Source: Corythucha ciliata (Eukaryota > Arthropoda > Insecta > Hemiptera > Tingidae). Taken from it: a DNA stretch of 64,000 nt. Made by a program: the position numbers and the translations under genes. Positions 36,301-49,419 of the stretch are shown here, piece by piece (the first letter of the stretch is position 1; every line of letters starts with the position of its first letter). Under the pieces are notes generated by a model that saw nothing but the letters and a program-made list of their open reading frames with translations, had not been told where the DNA came from and ran no database searches. The stretch is from NCBI GenBank assembly GCA_038030265.1, contig CM075937.1, positions 43,752,198-43,816,197 of the forward strand. Direction: 5' to 3'.

Positions 36301-39300
36301 GGAACTCTCACACGGGCCATTAAACTGCGAAGTTGTATAGTACTGGCAACAAGCGCGAAGCCCGCTGGGGCTTATGGAAGGGACAGAGACGGAAATAGCA
36401 TTGCCCTTCCCACCATAATTCTACCTACCACGGCGAGACACAATTAGGTCGGTCGTCCAGTGGAAGTCTGCTACGTCTTACTATTAAGGTCTGCGCATTT
36501 CAGTCACGGGGAGGGTAACTGCCCACCTACTGAGCTACGCCCATGACCTCGTTAGATACGTCCCTGTGTTCTGGGATCCTTGACAAGAATAAAACTTGTA
36601 AGGGGGGGCCAGGTGGTCACTTTTGGGACGAAATTAATGCCCTCTTTCAAAGGCTCTTTGGGCAAATGACCCAGGTTCTGTTGATAAGGTTTTGGGGCTG
36701 AATTATCTGCATTTTGAAACCCCCGAATCTCTACCGGTTCCTGCGAACCAATTCAGGGTGGACTGTGCTCGACCTCGACGATTCCCGGCGAGAACTGTGC
36801 ATGATCGTAACGGGAACCGGCGAGCACCACAAGCATAGCCCGACAATGCCTGCCAGGAGGAGCGGGGATATGACACGCCATGGATTCAAATTGAAAAGAA
36901 GTGCCGTCCATAGTTCGACCCGAGTTCATACCAGTTTACTGGCCAGTTATAATCAGTTTAATCGCAGTTTTTACTGGTATCGTAGCTGTCAAACAGAAGA
37001 AAAAAACAACACAAAATCCTAATGCTCAACTTTTCCGCACACGTCGTGTTAATGTTCCCCCTTACATCTTCTACAATTTATCAAATTTCCACACCCCCTC
37101 ATCTCCACCGCATCATTACTCTTTATTCTTAAACGCGATTTTGTTTTACAAGAGTCATTCTAGATCATATACCGGGTGGGCCATTCAAAATCGTTTTGAA
37201 CTCATTACGAACGATTTGCCAGTAATGTGCGGGGAGAGATTTCAACCTCTCATTTTCGATTTTCTTCTCTATTTTTTAATTTATTATTATGCCAGACCCA
37301 AAAAATAAATGGGCGGCTCAACTGTACGATTAGAAGGGATGTTGAGTAAGTCAGTTTACAAAAAAGGTTAATACGTATCGGCAAGTGTGCGCTAAAGTGA
37401 AGTTTTTTTTTCTTAAGTTCGCTTGACAAATGAGAAGACGTGAACTGTCGTATCTGATGATAAGAAGAGAGTGGGAATTTCACTGTAGGTTGCCATAAAA
37501 TTTCCTCGTACCTGAGTGAAAACTGCGACAAAGAGTGTAAATCGATAAAATTATTTTTTTGGAAAATTCAAGGCATTTACTTTCTGATGCCTAATCGAGT
37601 ATTATTATTTTCTTTTGTTCTGGCTTCTCAGACTCAATTTAAGACAACAGAACCAACAATGTGTGACTGTTATTGCGAGAAAATAAGTTAATGTTGCACC
37701 ACATCATAATTTCTTATTCTAACGTTGTGAAAAACTTTTCTCCTTAACAAAAACTAAATTCTTAAAAGTCTCTATAGAACTGTGGATGCCGCCCTGCAAT
37801 CTTTTTTTTTCCATATACTTTTCTTCCATCAGTGAAATATTAGAAATAATAAAGTTTCGGAATAATCCCCCCCACCCCTCCATCCCCATTAACGGCTCTC
37901 TATGGTTCAAAGTTATACGTAACTACAAGAAAGCACCCCCACCCCGCCCCACCCACAACTCACACAACCATCTAAATCGGTGGTCATTAATAAACGGGTA
38001 GACATTTTATGTCAACTCATTTCGAACTCGGAACCCTTTTTTTTCGAACAAGTCATTTCATTTCGGGATATGGCATCCCGTGAAAGTCCTCCCCTCCTCC
38101 CTTCGTCACCAAAACACCCACCTAGAGCTCCGAAAACATAATGTTAAAATACTTTTAGTTATTTGACAACGCGGAACCGCGAGTTTCTTTTATACGTTTT
38201 AATCTTTTTATAGTCAGATTCGGACGACCCTGTTGTTTCACCACATCTCCCTGTATAACATATTAGGCTTTTTGGACAATTTTGTTCTCTGTTTTTGTGT
38301 GTGTGTCGTAATTTTCTTGACACGCTTTTGGAGAGAAATATTTCGGGAAGGATCGTTCATTGAATAATTGTTAGAACTTGATGTTTCATTATTCTAGCCC
38401 TTACTAGGCAAGTCCAATATTTGAAACGTGTAAAACGTATTCAATTATTCATGAGAAATGAAAACAAAATTAGTTTCGCCCCTTCTATAGAAAAACAAAA
38501 ACGAATTGGAGTATGTTAATGCGACCTAACGGTCATTTATCTGTGAAAACACTTCCACTCCCCCCCCCCCGGGACCACCACACGTTTGTGTGTTATGCGA
38601 GTTGCGAATCCGTCCCTTCCTCCTCTTATAACAGTTAAAGAATAAGCAGGACTGCATCTCTCTAGATTTGGTTCCCCCTTTTTTTTTGTAGAACTTGCTT
38701 AACGAGACCGCTTTCTCCAAAACCCTTTTTTGAGAGACGCTTACGGCTTACATAGATAGTTTGCACATCATAGTGTCCCGTCAATTTCTTTGCAGTGCCA
38801 TATTGCCATCCAGCTGATTCAAATTAAATACACGAAAAATACCTACTGGACATTGATTGAGCATCAAGAAACGAGTACGATTCAGCTCACCAGAAAAAGT
38901 ATGCCCCTGATGGGTAACTAACTATGCACTATGATGAGTGCTGTTCGAAAGCCTGAATTATCGACACTCGCAGAATTGGTTATTTTTTACCATGACGTCA
39001 TGAATCGGTTTAGATGAGTCTAATTTATAATTGATCATTGATCATTGATTATACCATTAATTAATTCTGCCATGAGAACAAACCAATCAACCAACAAGTA
39101 GGAAATTTATTCGAACAGACAATTATTAGCCAAAAGGAATTTATTATCGAATATTCGAATATAAAATTTAGACCTCAACAAGCAGTTTGTCCCCTCCCCC
39201 TTGAAACTGTAAAACCCAAAACAATCAGTTCAGGCATTGGTTCAAATCGTTCGGTATACATACATATAGACTGTGTTATAGCGCTCTACACATATAAAAA

Positions 39301-39820
39301 ACCACAACTGAATAAATTTCACAGTTGTTCTTTGGACCATTCAAGAAAATTTGAGACAAGGCACTGAAGATCTACAGTTTTTTGTATTAGTCTACAGGTT
39401 TCGTGAGCTTCTAAATTTTTTTCGTTTTTCCCACTAACTAAGGCTTGCCCACACAAATGTCTCCATATTGGATAAACAATATCTTCCACTTCCAATATTA
39501 AGTAATTCCTACCATCGCCTAGGAACCTATAGAAACTGACCAACTGTGGGCATTGAAACGCATTGTCAAATATTTGGCAATAATTGACACATGTCATGTG
39601 GTATTTGAAAATTTAGGGAATATTACACGGGGTCGTGCAAGAAGGGCACGTCAAAGAAGAGCACACTACCTGGTATCCTACTCTTGACCGTGTTAGAAGA
39701 GCACAAATCCTTTAATACACACGAGAAACTTTGGGTCTTCCTAATCCCTATAGGAGTTGCATTTTTAAAGGCTATAGGCCTATTCCCTTTCGTATACCTC
39801 ATATAAATCGCCTTGCAATA
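33300..39820. other. Longest mostly unique intron stretch; no gene recognised
   Basis: About 6.5 kb with few repeats. Seen: G15 at 34008-34022, C11 at 38560-38570, a transposon-like end ACCGGGTGGGCCATTCAAAA near 37172, and a 93-codon minus-strand open frame at 39319-39597. Nothing could be assigned to a known family. Low repeat density makes it the best place to look for intronic regulatory DNA. Confidence 0.45.
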
Positions 39821-39949
39821 ACGAACATATTCCAGTGGCGTACCTACACCGGCTACACCTGCCAGGAGCAGTAATCTCGAGGAGGCCCATTAGTCTCTAA
39901 ATAAACCTGGAATAAACTTTTTTTTTAGCCCTATATTACTTATTTTTCT

Positions 39950-40900
39950 AAATTTTAACCTAGAAATTGCCAGTTCAATTTTTGCGCTTCATCTACTCAG
40001 TTGTAGTCGCGTCCTTTTCTCAACTTTAGCCATGAATTAGCATATTTTTACAATTATAGCTGTGCATATTTCAGCATTTTTTTTCCCAATTTTAGCCGCG
40101 AATTGGCGTTTTGCTCCGTTTTACCTGTGAATTAACGTTTTTTCACCATTTTAACCGCGAATCATAGCGATTATCTCAATTTTATCTCAGGTTGAGTGCC
40201 CTTTTTTAAAAGTATCCGCAAATTAGTAATTTTTCTCAATCAACCGTGAATTAACGTTTTATTCACCATTTGAGCCGTGAATTCAGGTTTTCCTCAGTTT
40301 TACCAGCAGATTAGCGCTTTTACACAATTTTACAAAGGAACGAGCGATTTTTCTCATTTTTTGCCAACAATTAGCCTGAAGAATTCGTGAATTGGCAATT
40401 TATCAAAAGCAGCTGTGAATTAGCGCGTGATTTTTATGGACACAAATTGTACCGGCTTTTCCAATTTTAGACCGACATTGTGGCGCTTTATCTCAATTTC
40501 AGCCACGGAAGAACGCTTTTTCTCAATTTAAGTCACGAATTAGCGCTGTTTCAAAATTTCATCCGTGAACCAGCGCTTTTGCACAATTTTAGCTGTGAGT
40601 GACCCATTCTTTCTCAATTTTAGCTGCGAATTTCAGTGTTTGTTCATTTCACCAGTGAATTTCCGATTTTTCTCTATTCCAACCGTGAAGTATAGCGTTT
40701 ATATCTCAATTTCGTCAGCGAATAAGTGCTCTTTCTCAATTTTATCCGCGAACTAGCAATTTTTCTTAATTTCAAGCGGAAACTAGCGCTGTTTGTAAAT
40801 TTCAACAGCGAGCAATTTTGTCCGTGAAAATTAGCGCTTTTTCTCAATTTTAGCAGCGAGTTAGCGATTTTTTCACATCTTGATAACCTAAAAATTCCCA
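39950..40900 (+). repeat. Family A tandem array, forward orientation
   Basis: About 950 bp of the clearest family A units: TTTCTCAATTTTAGCCGCGA followed by ATTAGCGCT. The period is near 30-33 bp, with substitutions in every copy. Confidence 0.85.
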
Positions 40901-41211
40901 TTTTTTCATCTTTAAGCTTTTCATAGGCCCCATCCAAACCGGGGGGTGGTCCGCCCTCTAACCATTGCCACGGTACGCTATAGAGACATCTTCTATGCAG
41001 TTGCAATTATTTGTCGCGAATATTTCCGTGCGATTTGTTGTTTCAAACTGTTTTTAATTGGGAACCTTTGATTTTACGAAGGACACAGCAATAGAAGTTT
41101 GTAGATTGGATTGGATGATCTAACCAGAAAGGCTTTAAACGACCAATTCTTCTGTCCAAAGTACATTTATTTTAATGATTTTTTATTTTGGAGGCAGGAG
41201 TGATATCTGGT

Positions 41212-41388
41212 TTTTAATTTTTTTTTTTTTTTTTTTTTTTGACCGATCCTCCCGGCGTTTTCGTTGTCAGCGACGTTTTAGTTAAAACAAAAGCCAAAAA
41301 AAGAAGCCTGAGGACGTCGAGGATCCCTCGACGAAACGTCGCTGACAACGAAAACGCCGGCAGGATCGGTCAAAAAAATTAAAAATAC
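41212..41388. mobile_element. Hairpin MITE with hammerhead-like core
   Basis: GACCGATCCTCCCGGCGTTT at 41241 and its inverted copy ending at 41371 form arms of about 38 bp. The symmetry extends outward into T-rich/A-rich flanks (TTTTTAATTTTT and AAAAAAATTAAAAA). Between the arms lies CTGAGGA (41308-41314), a self-complementary stem (GTCGAGG/CCTCGAC) and GAAA (41333-41336). Confidence 0.8.
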
Positions 41389-41599
41389 ATTTATTTTGTT
41401 TATATTTCTCAGTTTTTACACAAAATCTGGAGGGGGAGGGTTAAAGATGAGCATTTGCCCACCTTTCTTCGTTATTGTTGCAAACAAGCTACCACCGAAA
41501 ACCATCAATTTGGCTCTTCAAATTGGATGATTAGAATTGATGCTGAAAATTTTGCCCTTGAACAATGAAGAAACCTTGAAATTTCACCAGACAAACCCG

Positions 41600-42150
41600 A
41601 TTTCCACAGAAAAAATGGTCATTTTTCGCAAATTTGCTACCACGGCTAGAATTGAAAAAAAAAATTGACAAAACGCAAATTCGCCGACCGATAAAATTGA
41701 TAGAAAGCGGTAATACAGCCAAAATTTAGGGTAAACTTTTCAATTTTACCCGTACTCGCAGATGACGTAGCCAAGAGAGAGAAATAGCAAATTGCATCAT
41801 TCGGAGCTAAATATCGGCAAATTGCAAGGTTATATGGTCCCACTCCTCTCGAAATTGTAAGTTTCGGGGCACCTTTTTACCAGAGGCCGTGGACCCAGGG
41901 CTGTAACCAGACGTGACAGCACCCAAAGCCAGACAAATATAGCCATGAAATTGCAGCAGTCCGAGCTAAAATCATGTGATGGAATTGCCAGTTTCTGGTG
42001 TAAATATCGGTGAAATGCTTCAAGTTTTTTTGCCCTCGGTATTGTCCGGTATTTACTCTCGCGAAATTTCCAGTTTCTTGTCTTTATTTCCGCGAAATAT
42101 TGAGTTTTGGGGATCTTTCGTATAGAGACCGTGGAGCCCGGGCCCCGGGC
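41600..42150. repeat. Mixed family A and E array
   Basis: Reverse family A units (CGACCGATAAAATTGATAGA) give way near 41850 to family E units (GAAATTGTAAGTTTCGGGGC, GCGAAATTTCCAGTTTC). The block GTGGACCCAGGGCTGTAACC followed by CAGACAAATATAGCCATG (about 41889-41945) matches a block at 16301-16345. Confidence 0.65.
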
Positions 42151-42323
42151 ATATGGCACTGGCCAGTGACGTGCATATGGGGAGGGTTTTCGGGGGTCAG
42201 AACCCCTCCCAGAGTACTTCAGCCCAGTAAGTTAAGAAATAACAAAACAATAATTAATGGAAAAATATCAATAAAATAGATTTAAATTGTTAGTAGAAGC
42301 GCTTAAACTTCGAGGGTTAGTGG

Positions 42324-42516
42324 GTAAAGCAAGCATAAAACTGTAGCCGTAGGAACCTACATTGTCGCTGTCTTCCAGTTGGGTTGGGGCAGTTCAGTTG
42401 GGAAACCGAACGCTGAAGATGGCGAGTAGCGCCGAAACCGGTCCGTTTTTTACGAATCTCAACGAGGGAAGCAGACAATGTAGGCTCCTACGGCTACAGT
42501 TTTATGCGTGCTTTAC
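42324..42516. mobile_element. MITE with about 43-bp inverted ends and a hammerhead-like core
   Basis: GTAAAGCAAGCATAAAACTG at 42324 and its inverted counterpart ending GCTTTAC at 42516 pair over about 43 bp (GTAGCCGTAGGARCCTACAT). The interior carries CTGAAGA (42413-42419), a GGCG/CGCC stem and GAAA (42434-42437). No coding sequence. Confidence 0.8.
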
Positions 42517-42639
42517 TCAATAAAATAAATAACTATAAAACAGTAAAATAGCGAAAACAAACAAACAAACAAACAAACAAACAAAAGAAACGAAAAAAAC
42601 AAAAACGGATTTGTTTGGCCCTAAAAACTCGATATTTAG

Positions 42640-43990
42640 CCCCGCTAAGTAGCTATACATGTACTTGGTACTTATACCACTGACCAGGCAAGGATTCAGG
42701 ATTCGCGGCTTGAGAAATTGTGTACTATGCTGCCTGAAAATAGCTAAATTAGCTATTCCCACAGTGAAAAGTGCTAGGCTAACTACGTTTCCTCGCGCCC
42801 CGAAATGGCAAAACTGACGAGTTCGCGTCTAGAAAGTAGCTAAACTGGCTAGCTAAAAATGGCTAAATCAACCGTTCGCGTGCCAAAAGGACCAATCTGA
42901 CAATTCGCGCAATGGTTTGCAGACTATTTGCACCCTAAAACTGACTATTCGCGCCCAGGAAAAGCCTAAACAGGCGATTCCTATCCTTTGAAATGCAAAA
43001 TCGACCAATCCAAACTGATTGTTCGCCCATTTGCTAGATAATTTGCTCCCTAAAATGGCAAAACTGACGATTCATTAGTCTGAACTGACAATTTTCTCCC
43101 TGAAAATGCCTGAACAGTTGATTCCTGCTCCAAAAATCGCGAAATCGTTCATTCGCAAGCAGAAAATGCCCAAACACACCGTTCTCGTCTAGGCTTGACG
43201 TACTATTCTCTCACGCCCTATAAAGGACAAAGCTGACTCTATGCGCCCTAAAAATTGCCAAACTGCATGTTCAAACCATAAAATCGGCAAAACTGACTGC
43301 CACCAGTTTTAGGCCAGAATCGAGAAATGTGCTCTAATAAAAGATAAATTAACTAATTGCGCCTTGAAAATACCCAGGCCAACGATTCCTTTCCTGAAAA
43401 TGGCCAAACTGACCATTTGCTTTCGCACCTACGAAGAGGCTAAATGGGCAATCCCCCCCCTAAAAATGGCACAAGTGACCATTGGGACTCTAAAAAGGTA
43501 AAACTGACGATTCGGGCTCTGAAAATAACACAACATCTACTCTCGCCCTAGAAATGGCCATACATAGCGCCGTAAAAAAGGCCAAACTGGCTATTGACGC
43601 CCCAGAATTGACAGAAATGATTCTATGTATACATAATTGTGACCTATAAATAGTTTAACTGACGAATCGCGCTTTCTGAGGCCTAACCAGATGATTCCTG
43701 TCCTGAAAATCGCAAAACGACAATTAGTGTTAGCGCGTCAAAAAACGCCAAACTTAAGCCTTCGCGGCTTGAAAATGTCCAAATTGACGATTCACGCCTT
43801 AAAAATAGCAAAACTGGCTATTCACGCCCTGAAAAATGGCATACTCATTCAAGTCACGCTGCAAGCTCTAAAAATGGCCAAACTGATCATTTGCGCCCTA
43901 TGTAGGCTGCAGGTGGTGCGCCAACATTATGGCTCTCTGCACCGGGAAAAAGTGGCCAAACATGGCATTCGCGCACCGAACATGCGCCGT
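42640..43990 (+). repeat. Family C tandem array, largest copy
   Basis: About 1.35 kb of units near 30 bp: CTAAAAATGGCCAAACTGAC followed by GATTCGCGCC. Open frames such as 43691-43999 are repeat translations. An AAAC microsatellite lies just upstream at about 42556-42585. Confidence 0.85.
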
Positions 43991-44009
43991 CCCGGCTAGT
44001 CAACATTAT

Positions 44010-44160
44010 GAAGGTAAATATCCGCTAAATTGGAATTTTCCTGCCTGAATATTCACGATTTTGCACGTTTCACGTCACAGTATCAGCGAAACTGCAAGTT
44101 TCAGGCCTTTCGGGCGGGCGGGGGGGGATTGCAAGTTTTGGGTTTCAATGGAGAACCTGC
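44010..44160 (+). repeat. Short family E array
   Basis: Units CGAAACTGCAAGTTTCAGGC and GGATTGCAAGTTTTGGGTTT follow directly on the family C array. Confidence 0.5.
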
Positions 44161-44169
44161 ATGCAATTT

Positions 44170-46252
44170 TTTTTTTTTTATGTTTTTTCCGTTCTCAGTC
44201 TAGAGTGGTGCTAAAACAAAAGGGAACGGTGAAAACCTCAACTCAATAGGTGCAGGCACCGAATTTTAATTAAATTTTAAAACATCCGTGAATTGCCAGC
44301 TGATCGACTTAGACGAGGGTTGGAAATGTGGCGTCACAACCGCCAACCAACCCCTCTCAGGTACGTCCCCATTCCATCCTCACCAACCATCTGCCCAAAC
44401 ACTTCACCCCTCATCCTGTATCACTGAAACCATCATAGAACTTACTGTTTACAACAATTTGCACGTTCATTGATTCGCTGTTTTGCATTGGTGTTCTGCG
44501 TTCCTATTTCTTCAGAAAAATCAAATGCACTAAAACGTTGTTTTCCTTGTTGCATCCAAACATGTGTACTCAGTTGAAGAACACTGAAACCAGTGTTCAG
44601 GTTCGGTTGCTTGTGATAAGCCTGTCAACTGTCAAAACACGCCAGCGGTATTGACGTCAAAAGGTCACTTCTGTCAAAACCCCCTCCATCGCGAAACTAT
44701 TACTTAAAAAATTAATTGAAAAATATTTCCCATGCGATTTTTAGTGCATTTCATTCTGAAAATGCACTATTTTTTACTTTTTCCTACTCTCTCCTCAATA
44801 ACTTCCATCAAAGAACGCCATGAGCAAATAAAAAAAAAATAGGCAAGTTCTCCATTACGGATAAATTTCTAGTTTTAGGGCCTTATTTTTAGTGGCCGAT
44901 CAGAGCCCTATAAGCTTGATGAAACCAGTGACCCTCGACACGTGTCAAGAAAAGAGTTATTATTTAATTACTAACAGCTTGGTAATTTTTATGGGTCATA
45001 TACGCTAGTCTAGTACTGCTACTGTTTCTAGAGTTGTAGAGGGAGAAAGAGAGTGAGTGAGTGAGCGAGTGAAACTAGCTTATTACATAAACATTTCAGA
45101 ATTGTTTATAGTTTTATCGTATTTTCTGAACACCTTACCACCTCTGTCAAAACCTTTAAAAGACGAGCAAAGCCCTTACAAAATTCCTCGAAGAGATCTA
45201 CGAGATAGAGAGACAGAAACAACCGTATATACCGAGGCGTTTTATATGCACCTGTGTGTAAACAACAAAAGAGGAGTCACAGGACAGGTTAGTTGTGACT
45301 GTCACGAATTGAACTAGAGCTGTATGAGACGGGGCAATGGGTGGCGGGGGCTGTTGAGTCGTTTGTATCTTGTGGGTTAAAACACACAACAACAACAACA
45401 ATCGAAAGAATAAAGGTTTCGTCACTGAATATTTTGTCGTTTTAACCCGACAAATCCGATAACAACGGTGGTGTGGTTCCCCGAAGCTTTCACCTGTCTT
45501 CTGTCCCAACTATATTTTAACCAGATGATGAGATTATCCGGGGAGGGGGAGAACCACAATTAACGCAAAAAGCGAACTCTGTGACCATTGGGTACATTTC
45601 GCAGTATGGCGGTTTTAGACCGAAAGTTTTCCCACAAGAGGAATAGTTGCGTAAAATTCTATAAATTTCAAAATGTCGTTGTGTTTCCCATTCTCCTTCT
45701 TCCTTACATTCACCTTATCCAGGAAAAGAAGAGAATGTACAGAGGAAAAACGTTAACTCTGGAGCCCGTTCTGCCAAAGAGATCATGCGTGGAGGAGGCG
45801 ATTTGCTCCAGTTACCTCTTTGTAAGGAGATGAATTACCTCATCTTTACGCCCCCCTGACTTTTTGCTCCCTGGCGTTAATTAAAATTTTAGTTCTCTGA
45901 GAAACTTTTTCTTTCATATTCCTTCGAAAACGACCAAGATTTCTTCATTATAAATCTTTTCTTTCAGACAAGTCTATAAAGACCTTCGCTTACTTTTCTG
46001 GAAAGCTGTAGGGTTAGGAGCTTGGGGGGGGGGAGGGTAGTAATCAGATTTAATTGAACAACCTTGTGCATTCGTGTCAGACGCTGAATAATAGAGAAAA
46101 AGAGGACCCTATTGTTTTATCGTCCCACACACGATATAGCGCAACCATTCTCATTCCCAGAGGAATGTGAACACCTCCAATTTGCCTCGATGATACTGGA
46201 AACCCTCTGAGTCTGAAATTAACGTTCCCTTCTTATTTTTTTTATTTTTCAG
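44170..46252. other. Intron sequence upstream of exon 2; no gene recognised
   Basis: Mostly unique. It includes a GAGT microsatellite (about 45052-45072), an AAC run near 45385 and G10 at 46024-46033. A strong polypyrimidine-CAG acceptor ends near 45965, but the frame after it stops within 15 codons and no donor fits, so I do not call an exon there. Confidence 0.5.
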
Positions 46253-46312
46253 ATTCGGCGACTAAGATCGAGAAGCCTGAGAAACCCACCCCAGCCGTAC
46301 CAGAAGATGAAA
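46253..46312 (+). CDS. Secreted protein gene, exon 2 (60 bp)
   Basis: The acceptor TTTTTTTATTTTTCAG ends at 46252 and the donor GTAAGTGA begins at 46313; both are strong. Entered in phase 1, the exon completes an Asp codon with the G left by exon 1, then encodes SATKIEKPEKPTPAVPEDE and leaves one A. The product is rich in Lys, Glu and Pro, lacks Cys and is probably unstructured. The 60-bp length and phase 1-1 symmetry mean it could be skipped without breaking the frame. Assignment to the same gene as 2084-2168 is inferred from the phase match, open frame and strand. Confidence 0.7.
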
Positions 46313-46319
46313 GTAAGTG

Positions 46320-46564
46320 ACTTTTTTTTTATTGAGCCAATCGACTGGTTGAGAACTGATGTTAACCTTAATATACCATCCAGAAAATAGAATAAAACCG
46401 CACAAACATTTCTGTTCGTGCAGGTTTGCGAAGGTTTGGGAAACATTTAAAGCAATAATTTTAATTTTAGGGGCTAATTTGGCAGGAACATCGAATAAAT
46501 CATCCGGAGGTTTTCTCAGAGCGCGTGCACCCTCGCGGCATTTCGAGACCTGCTCCTTCGCGAA

Positions 46565-46606
<42 letters not shown>

Positions 46607-49410
46607 AGAAGAAAAGAAAAGAAAAGAGAAACGAAAATGAAGGCCAAATCGTGGGATGTTAATTGTTCCTCCCATACCCTTTCCACACCACACCAACGAC
46701 CCTTAGGAAAGTGAAGAGGGCCGTGAAAACATACACGGCGAGGACAGTTTGTGCCTCTTCAACCCTTCTCCTGCCAGGCACGATCTTTCACCTTTTTTTT
46801 TTTTCACGCTTATAGGTCAATGATCAGCCCATAAATGCAGAAACGACCTTCCCATTTTATAATTGCGGTATTTTACGCGGTTCGAGAAACGCCTAAGATA
46901 AGGAGTGTGTGTGTTATGGTGGAGTGGGGGGGGGGAGTCACGCTAGCAGAATATTTTCTGTGAGGCCGCTTTCCACAAGACGATTAGGCCACTTGTCTTC
47001 ACTTTTTTTCTTCCACTTATCTGATGCATATACCAATGGCTGCCGTGGATTAAAATTAGGAAAACGGCCCTTGACTCCTCCTTATAAAGAAAAGTTGCCA
47101 CTTCGTTCTCAAGCACTGAGGAAAAACACCAACACCCTGAAAGGTTATCATTGCGTTTATTGGAGACTCGTTCTTCTATAATGTTCATCCGTTGTGAAAT
47201 TAAGTTCTTCGTCCGTTTTTTTTTTGTGTTTTTTTTTTCTGTTAAAACTGAAAGTCAACGGGACATACAACTATAGCCTTCGAATTGTCCGTGAGAATAT
47301 TGAAGCGAAAAAATTTAACGCTACAATGACTGGTGGAGGGGGGAGTGAATATAATCCTCAACATTCTGCAGAAGGTCCGTTTTTCCCTTCACCCCTGTAA
47401 ATAAGCTTTAATGTGAGACCTCAAAGCCAAAGGTCATCGTAATTTTACTATTAGGGACCGCGGCACGAGAAAATTCGCGTTTCTTGGCGAAATTATATTT
47501 GCTTCCTTTGTTTAAAATGGCGTCTCCGGCAATCGGACTGTAGGAGGGGGCAGTCCTGAAACTCAACGTGAAGGCCCAAAGTGCCCAAATTATGAATTCA
47601 GGTCAAATCCGGGGAATGAGCTATAAGGTTTTGGATTTTATCCACGATGCATTGTAAATTCTCGGGCTCTCAGTCAGCCTAACTAATAAAAGGTCTAGAA
47701 TTTAGCCCTTTCTCGCGGACGTTTTCCTTTCTTCCTGGCCCTTAAAAAGAAGAGAAAAAAAAAAGTTCCCGCAGGAAAAATAAATATAAGGAAGCTCGTG
47801 GTAAGACACGCGAGTGACTTATTAAACGTGGCACGGCCACGTGCCTTGACCCTGACCTACGCCGACTACAAATGCAGTTGAGTCCCACCGGGTAGCCCCA
47901 CCGCCCTTCCTAAGCACACACCTTAACGGAAAGATGATAAAAAAGTGAACGGTGTTATTAGCAGAACCTCCTTCCGTCCTTCCATTCCGTGCGTTTACAC
48001 CGTATTTATACACACTGGCAACAGTGAAGAGTGTGGGGTGGAGAGAAGGAATCGCCACTCTTTTTTAATCACGACCGATAGAGTTTATTTGAAGGAATTG
48101 GCAAGGGGTGGCATGGGAAGAGAAAGAGGGAAATCAATTGTTCTGGCTTACAATAGCCTTCCCAGCCTTATAATATAAATAAATAAAAGTTTGAAAAATA
48201 AGTCGTGAAAAGTAAAATAAAAGAAGTGCCACCAACAATAAGTGTTATGTGTTTGTGAAAAGGGACCCCACACAATGGCTTTTTATGGAAATTCATTGTT
48301 TCATTAAAAAAGAATCCGTGAACTACGAGAAGATGACCTTTCAAGTGCATAAATTAACGCTCGGCGGTAACAATTTCCCCATTTTTGCAACAAAAAAAAA
48401 AAAAAAAGTAACGGATAGAGATAGTTGTAAAGCACGAAAAGGCGTTTTTTTAATATTCAGAAGTAGTTGGTTTGCACAACATACCTACGAAAATTGATTC
48501 ACCTTGCTGAGGAGAGCTTTGACTTGTGGCCATGACCAAGGAGGGTAATAAGGTGGACGAGGTTTGATGCTATAAAATGGCTAGTTCTTAATTGGAAAAA
48601 TAATAAAGGAGGCTCTAATTGCCGTTGTCTTGATGCTTCGCCCCTAATATGCTACATAATTCGTTCTCTTTGTGTTATTTTCTTGATATATATATATATA
48701 TCGTGTTTTTTATTGCTTTGAGTGAGTCACTCATAAAACGCGTTCTTCTTTATTTTCTCTTACTTCCATAGCACAGGGCAAGGTCGCTTTAAGGTTATTG
48801 GTTTTAAAGGCAAACAATGTAATTATAATAACTAATAACTAGTAAACAATTTCGAAACAGTTGGAAAAAAAAAGTTCCAAAATTAAGAATGGGAACGTTG
48901 TAAATATCGACTTTGCCTCTCATTATATCGTGCGGGGAGGATGGAGTTAATGGCATCTACGTAGTTGGATTTTCAAGTCTACCGCCCAAGATGTTTGAGC
49001 TGGACTGTTTCCGAAGGGTCAGCAATGCTGCCCACCCTCCCCCTGCCAGACTCCTCTAGATATGGTGGGTAGGAATACTATATACCAACCCGTTACCAGG
49101 CCTCACAAAAGGTTGCCCGATCCGGATTTGGAAAAAAAAAAACTATACAGGAAGATTACTAAAAAACTGTTGATTCAGAAGAAAACCATTAGATTTTCGT
49201 TCGCTACTGAGATATGTTCTGATTCAAGTGAAATAAATTCAACTAAGATGGGCTGAACCTACGGCGTCGTCTGGACGAGGTCAGGGTCAGGCCCGCGGAG
49301 AAAATACCTATTCGGCCCCCGGGATGGAACTCAACAGGTCTCTTTCACACCCCCTCCCCCTTGCTATAGTGCCAATACCTCACTATAGTGTCACATATTT
49401 TACAACAAAA
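46320..49410. other. Intron sequence; simple repeats, no gene recognised
   Basis: A39 at 46566-46604, 254 bp after exon 2, G10 at 46926-46935, an AT microsatellite at about 48686-48701, otherwise mostly unique sequence. Open frames beside the A39 run are low-complexity. Confidence 0.5.
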
Positions 49411-49419
49411 AAGATCCCA

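Larger units (their letters stand above)
2169..46252 (+). other. Intron 1 of the secreted-protein gene (44.1 kb, phase 1)
   Basis: Bounded by GTTAGT at 2169 and a TTTTTTTATTTTTCAG acceptor ending at 46252. It contains tandem arrays, MITEs, LINE remnants and a tRNA-like gene, described separately. The intron call depends on exons 1 and 2 belonging to one transcript, which is inferred from phase and open frame, not shown by RNA. Confidence 0.6.

Noticed and set aside
36440..36560. tRNA-derived SINE head on the minus strand (A-box-like TAGCTCAGTAGGTG at 36524-36538)
   Set aside because: No B box at the right distance, no cloverleaf, no tail or target duplication.
43691..43999. 102-codon open frame with repeated Ala-Leu-Lys motifs
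   Set aside because: It is the translation of family C tandem units and not a repeat protein with independent support.
45950..46020. Strong acceptor (CTTTTCTTTCAG) suggesting another exon before exon 2
   Set aside because: The frame required after exon 1 hits TAG within 15 codons and no donor restores phase 1.
46262..46696. 144-codon minus-strand open frame overlapping exon 2
   Set aside because: It owes its length to the A39 run and AT-rich sequence and lies antisense to well-supported splice sites.
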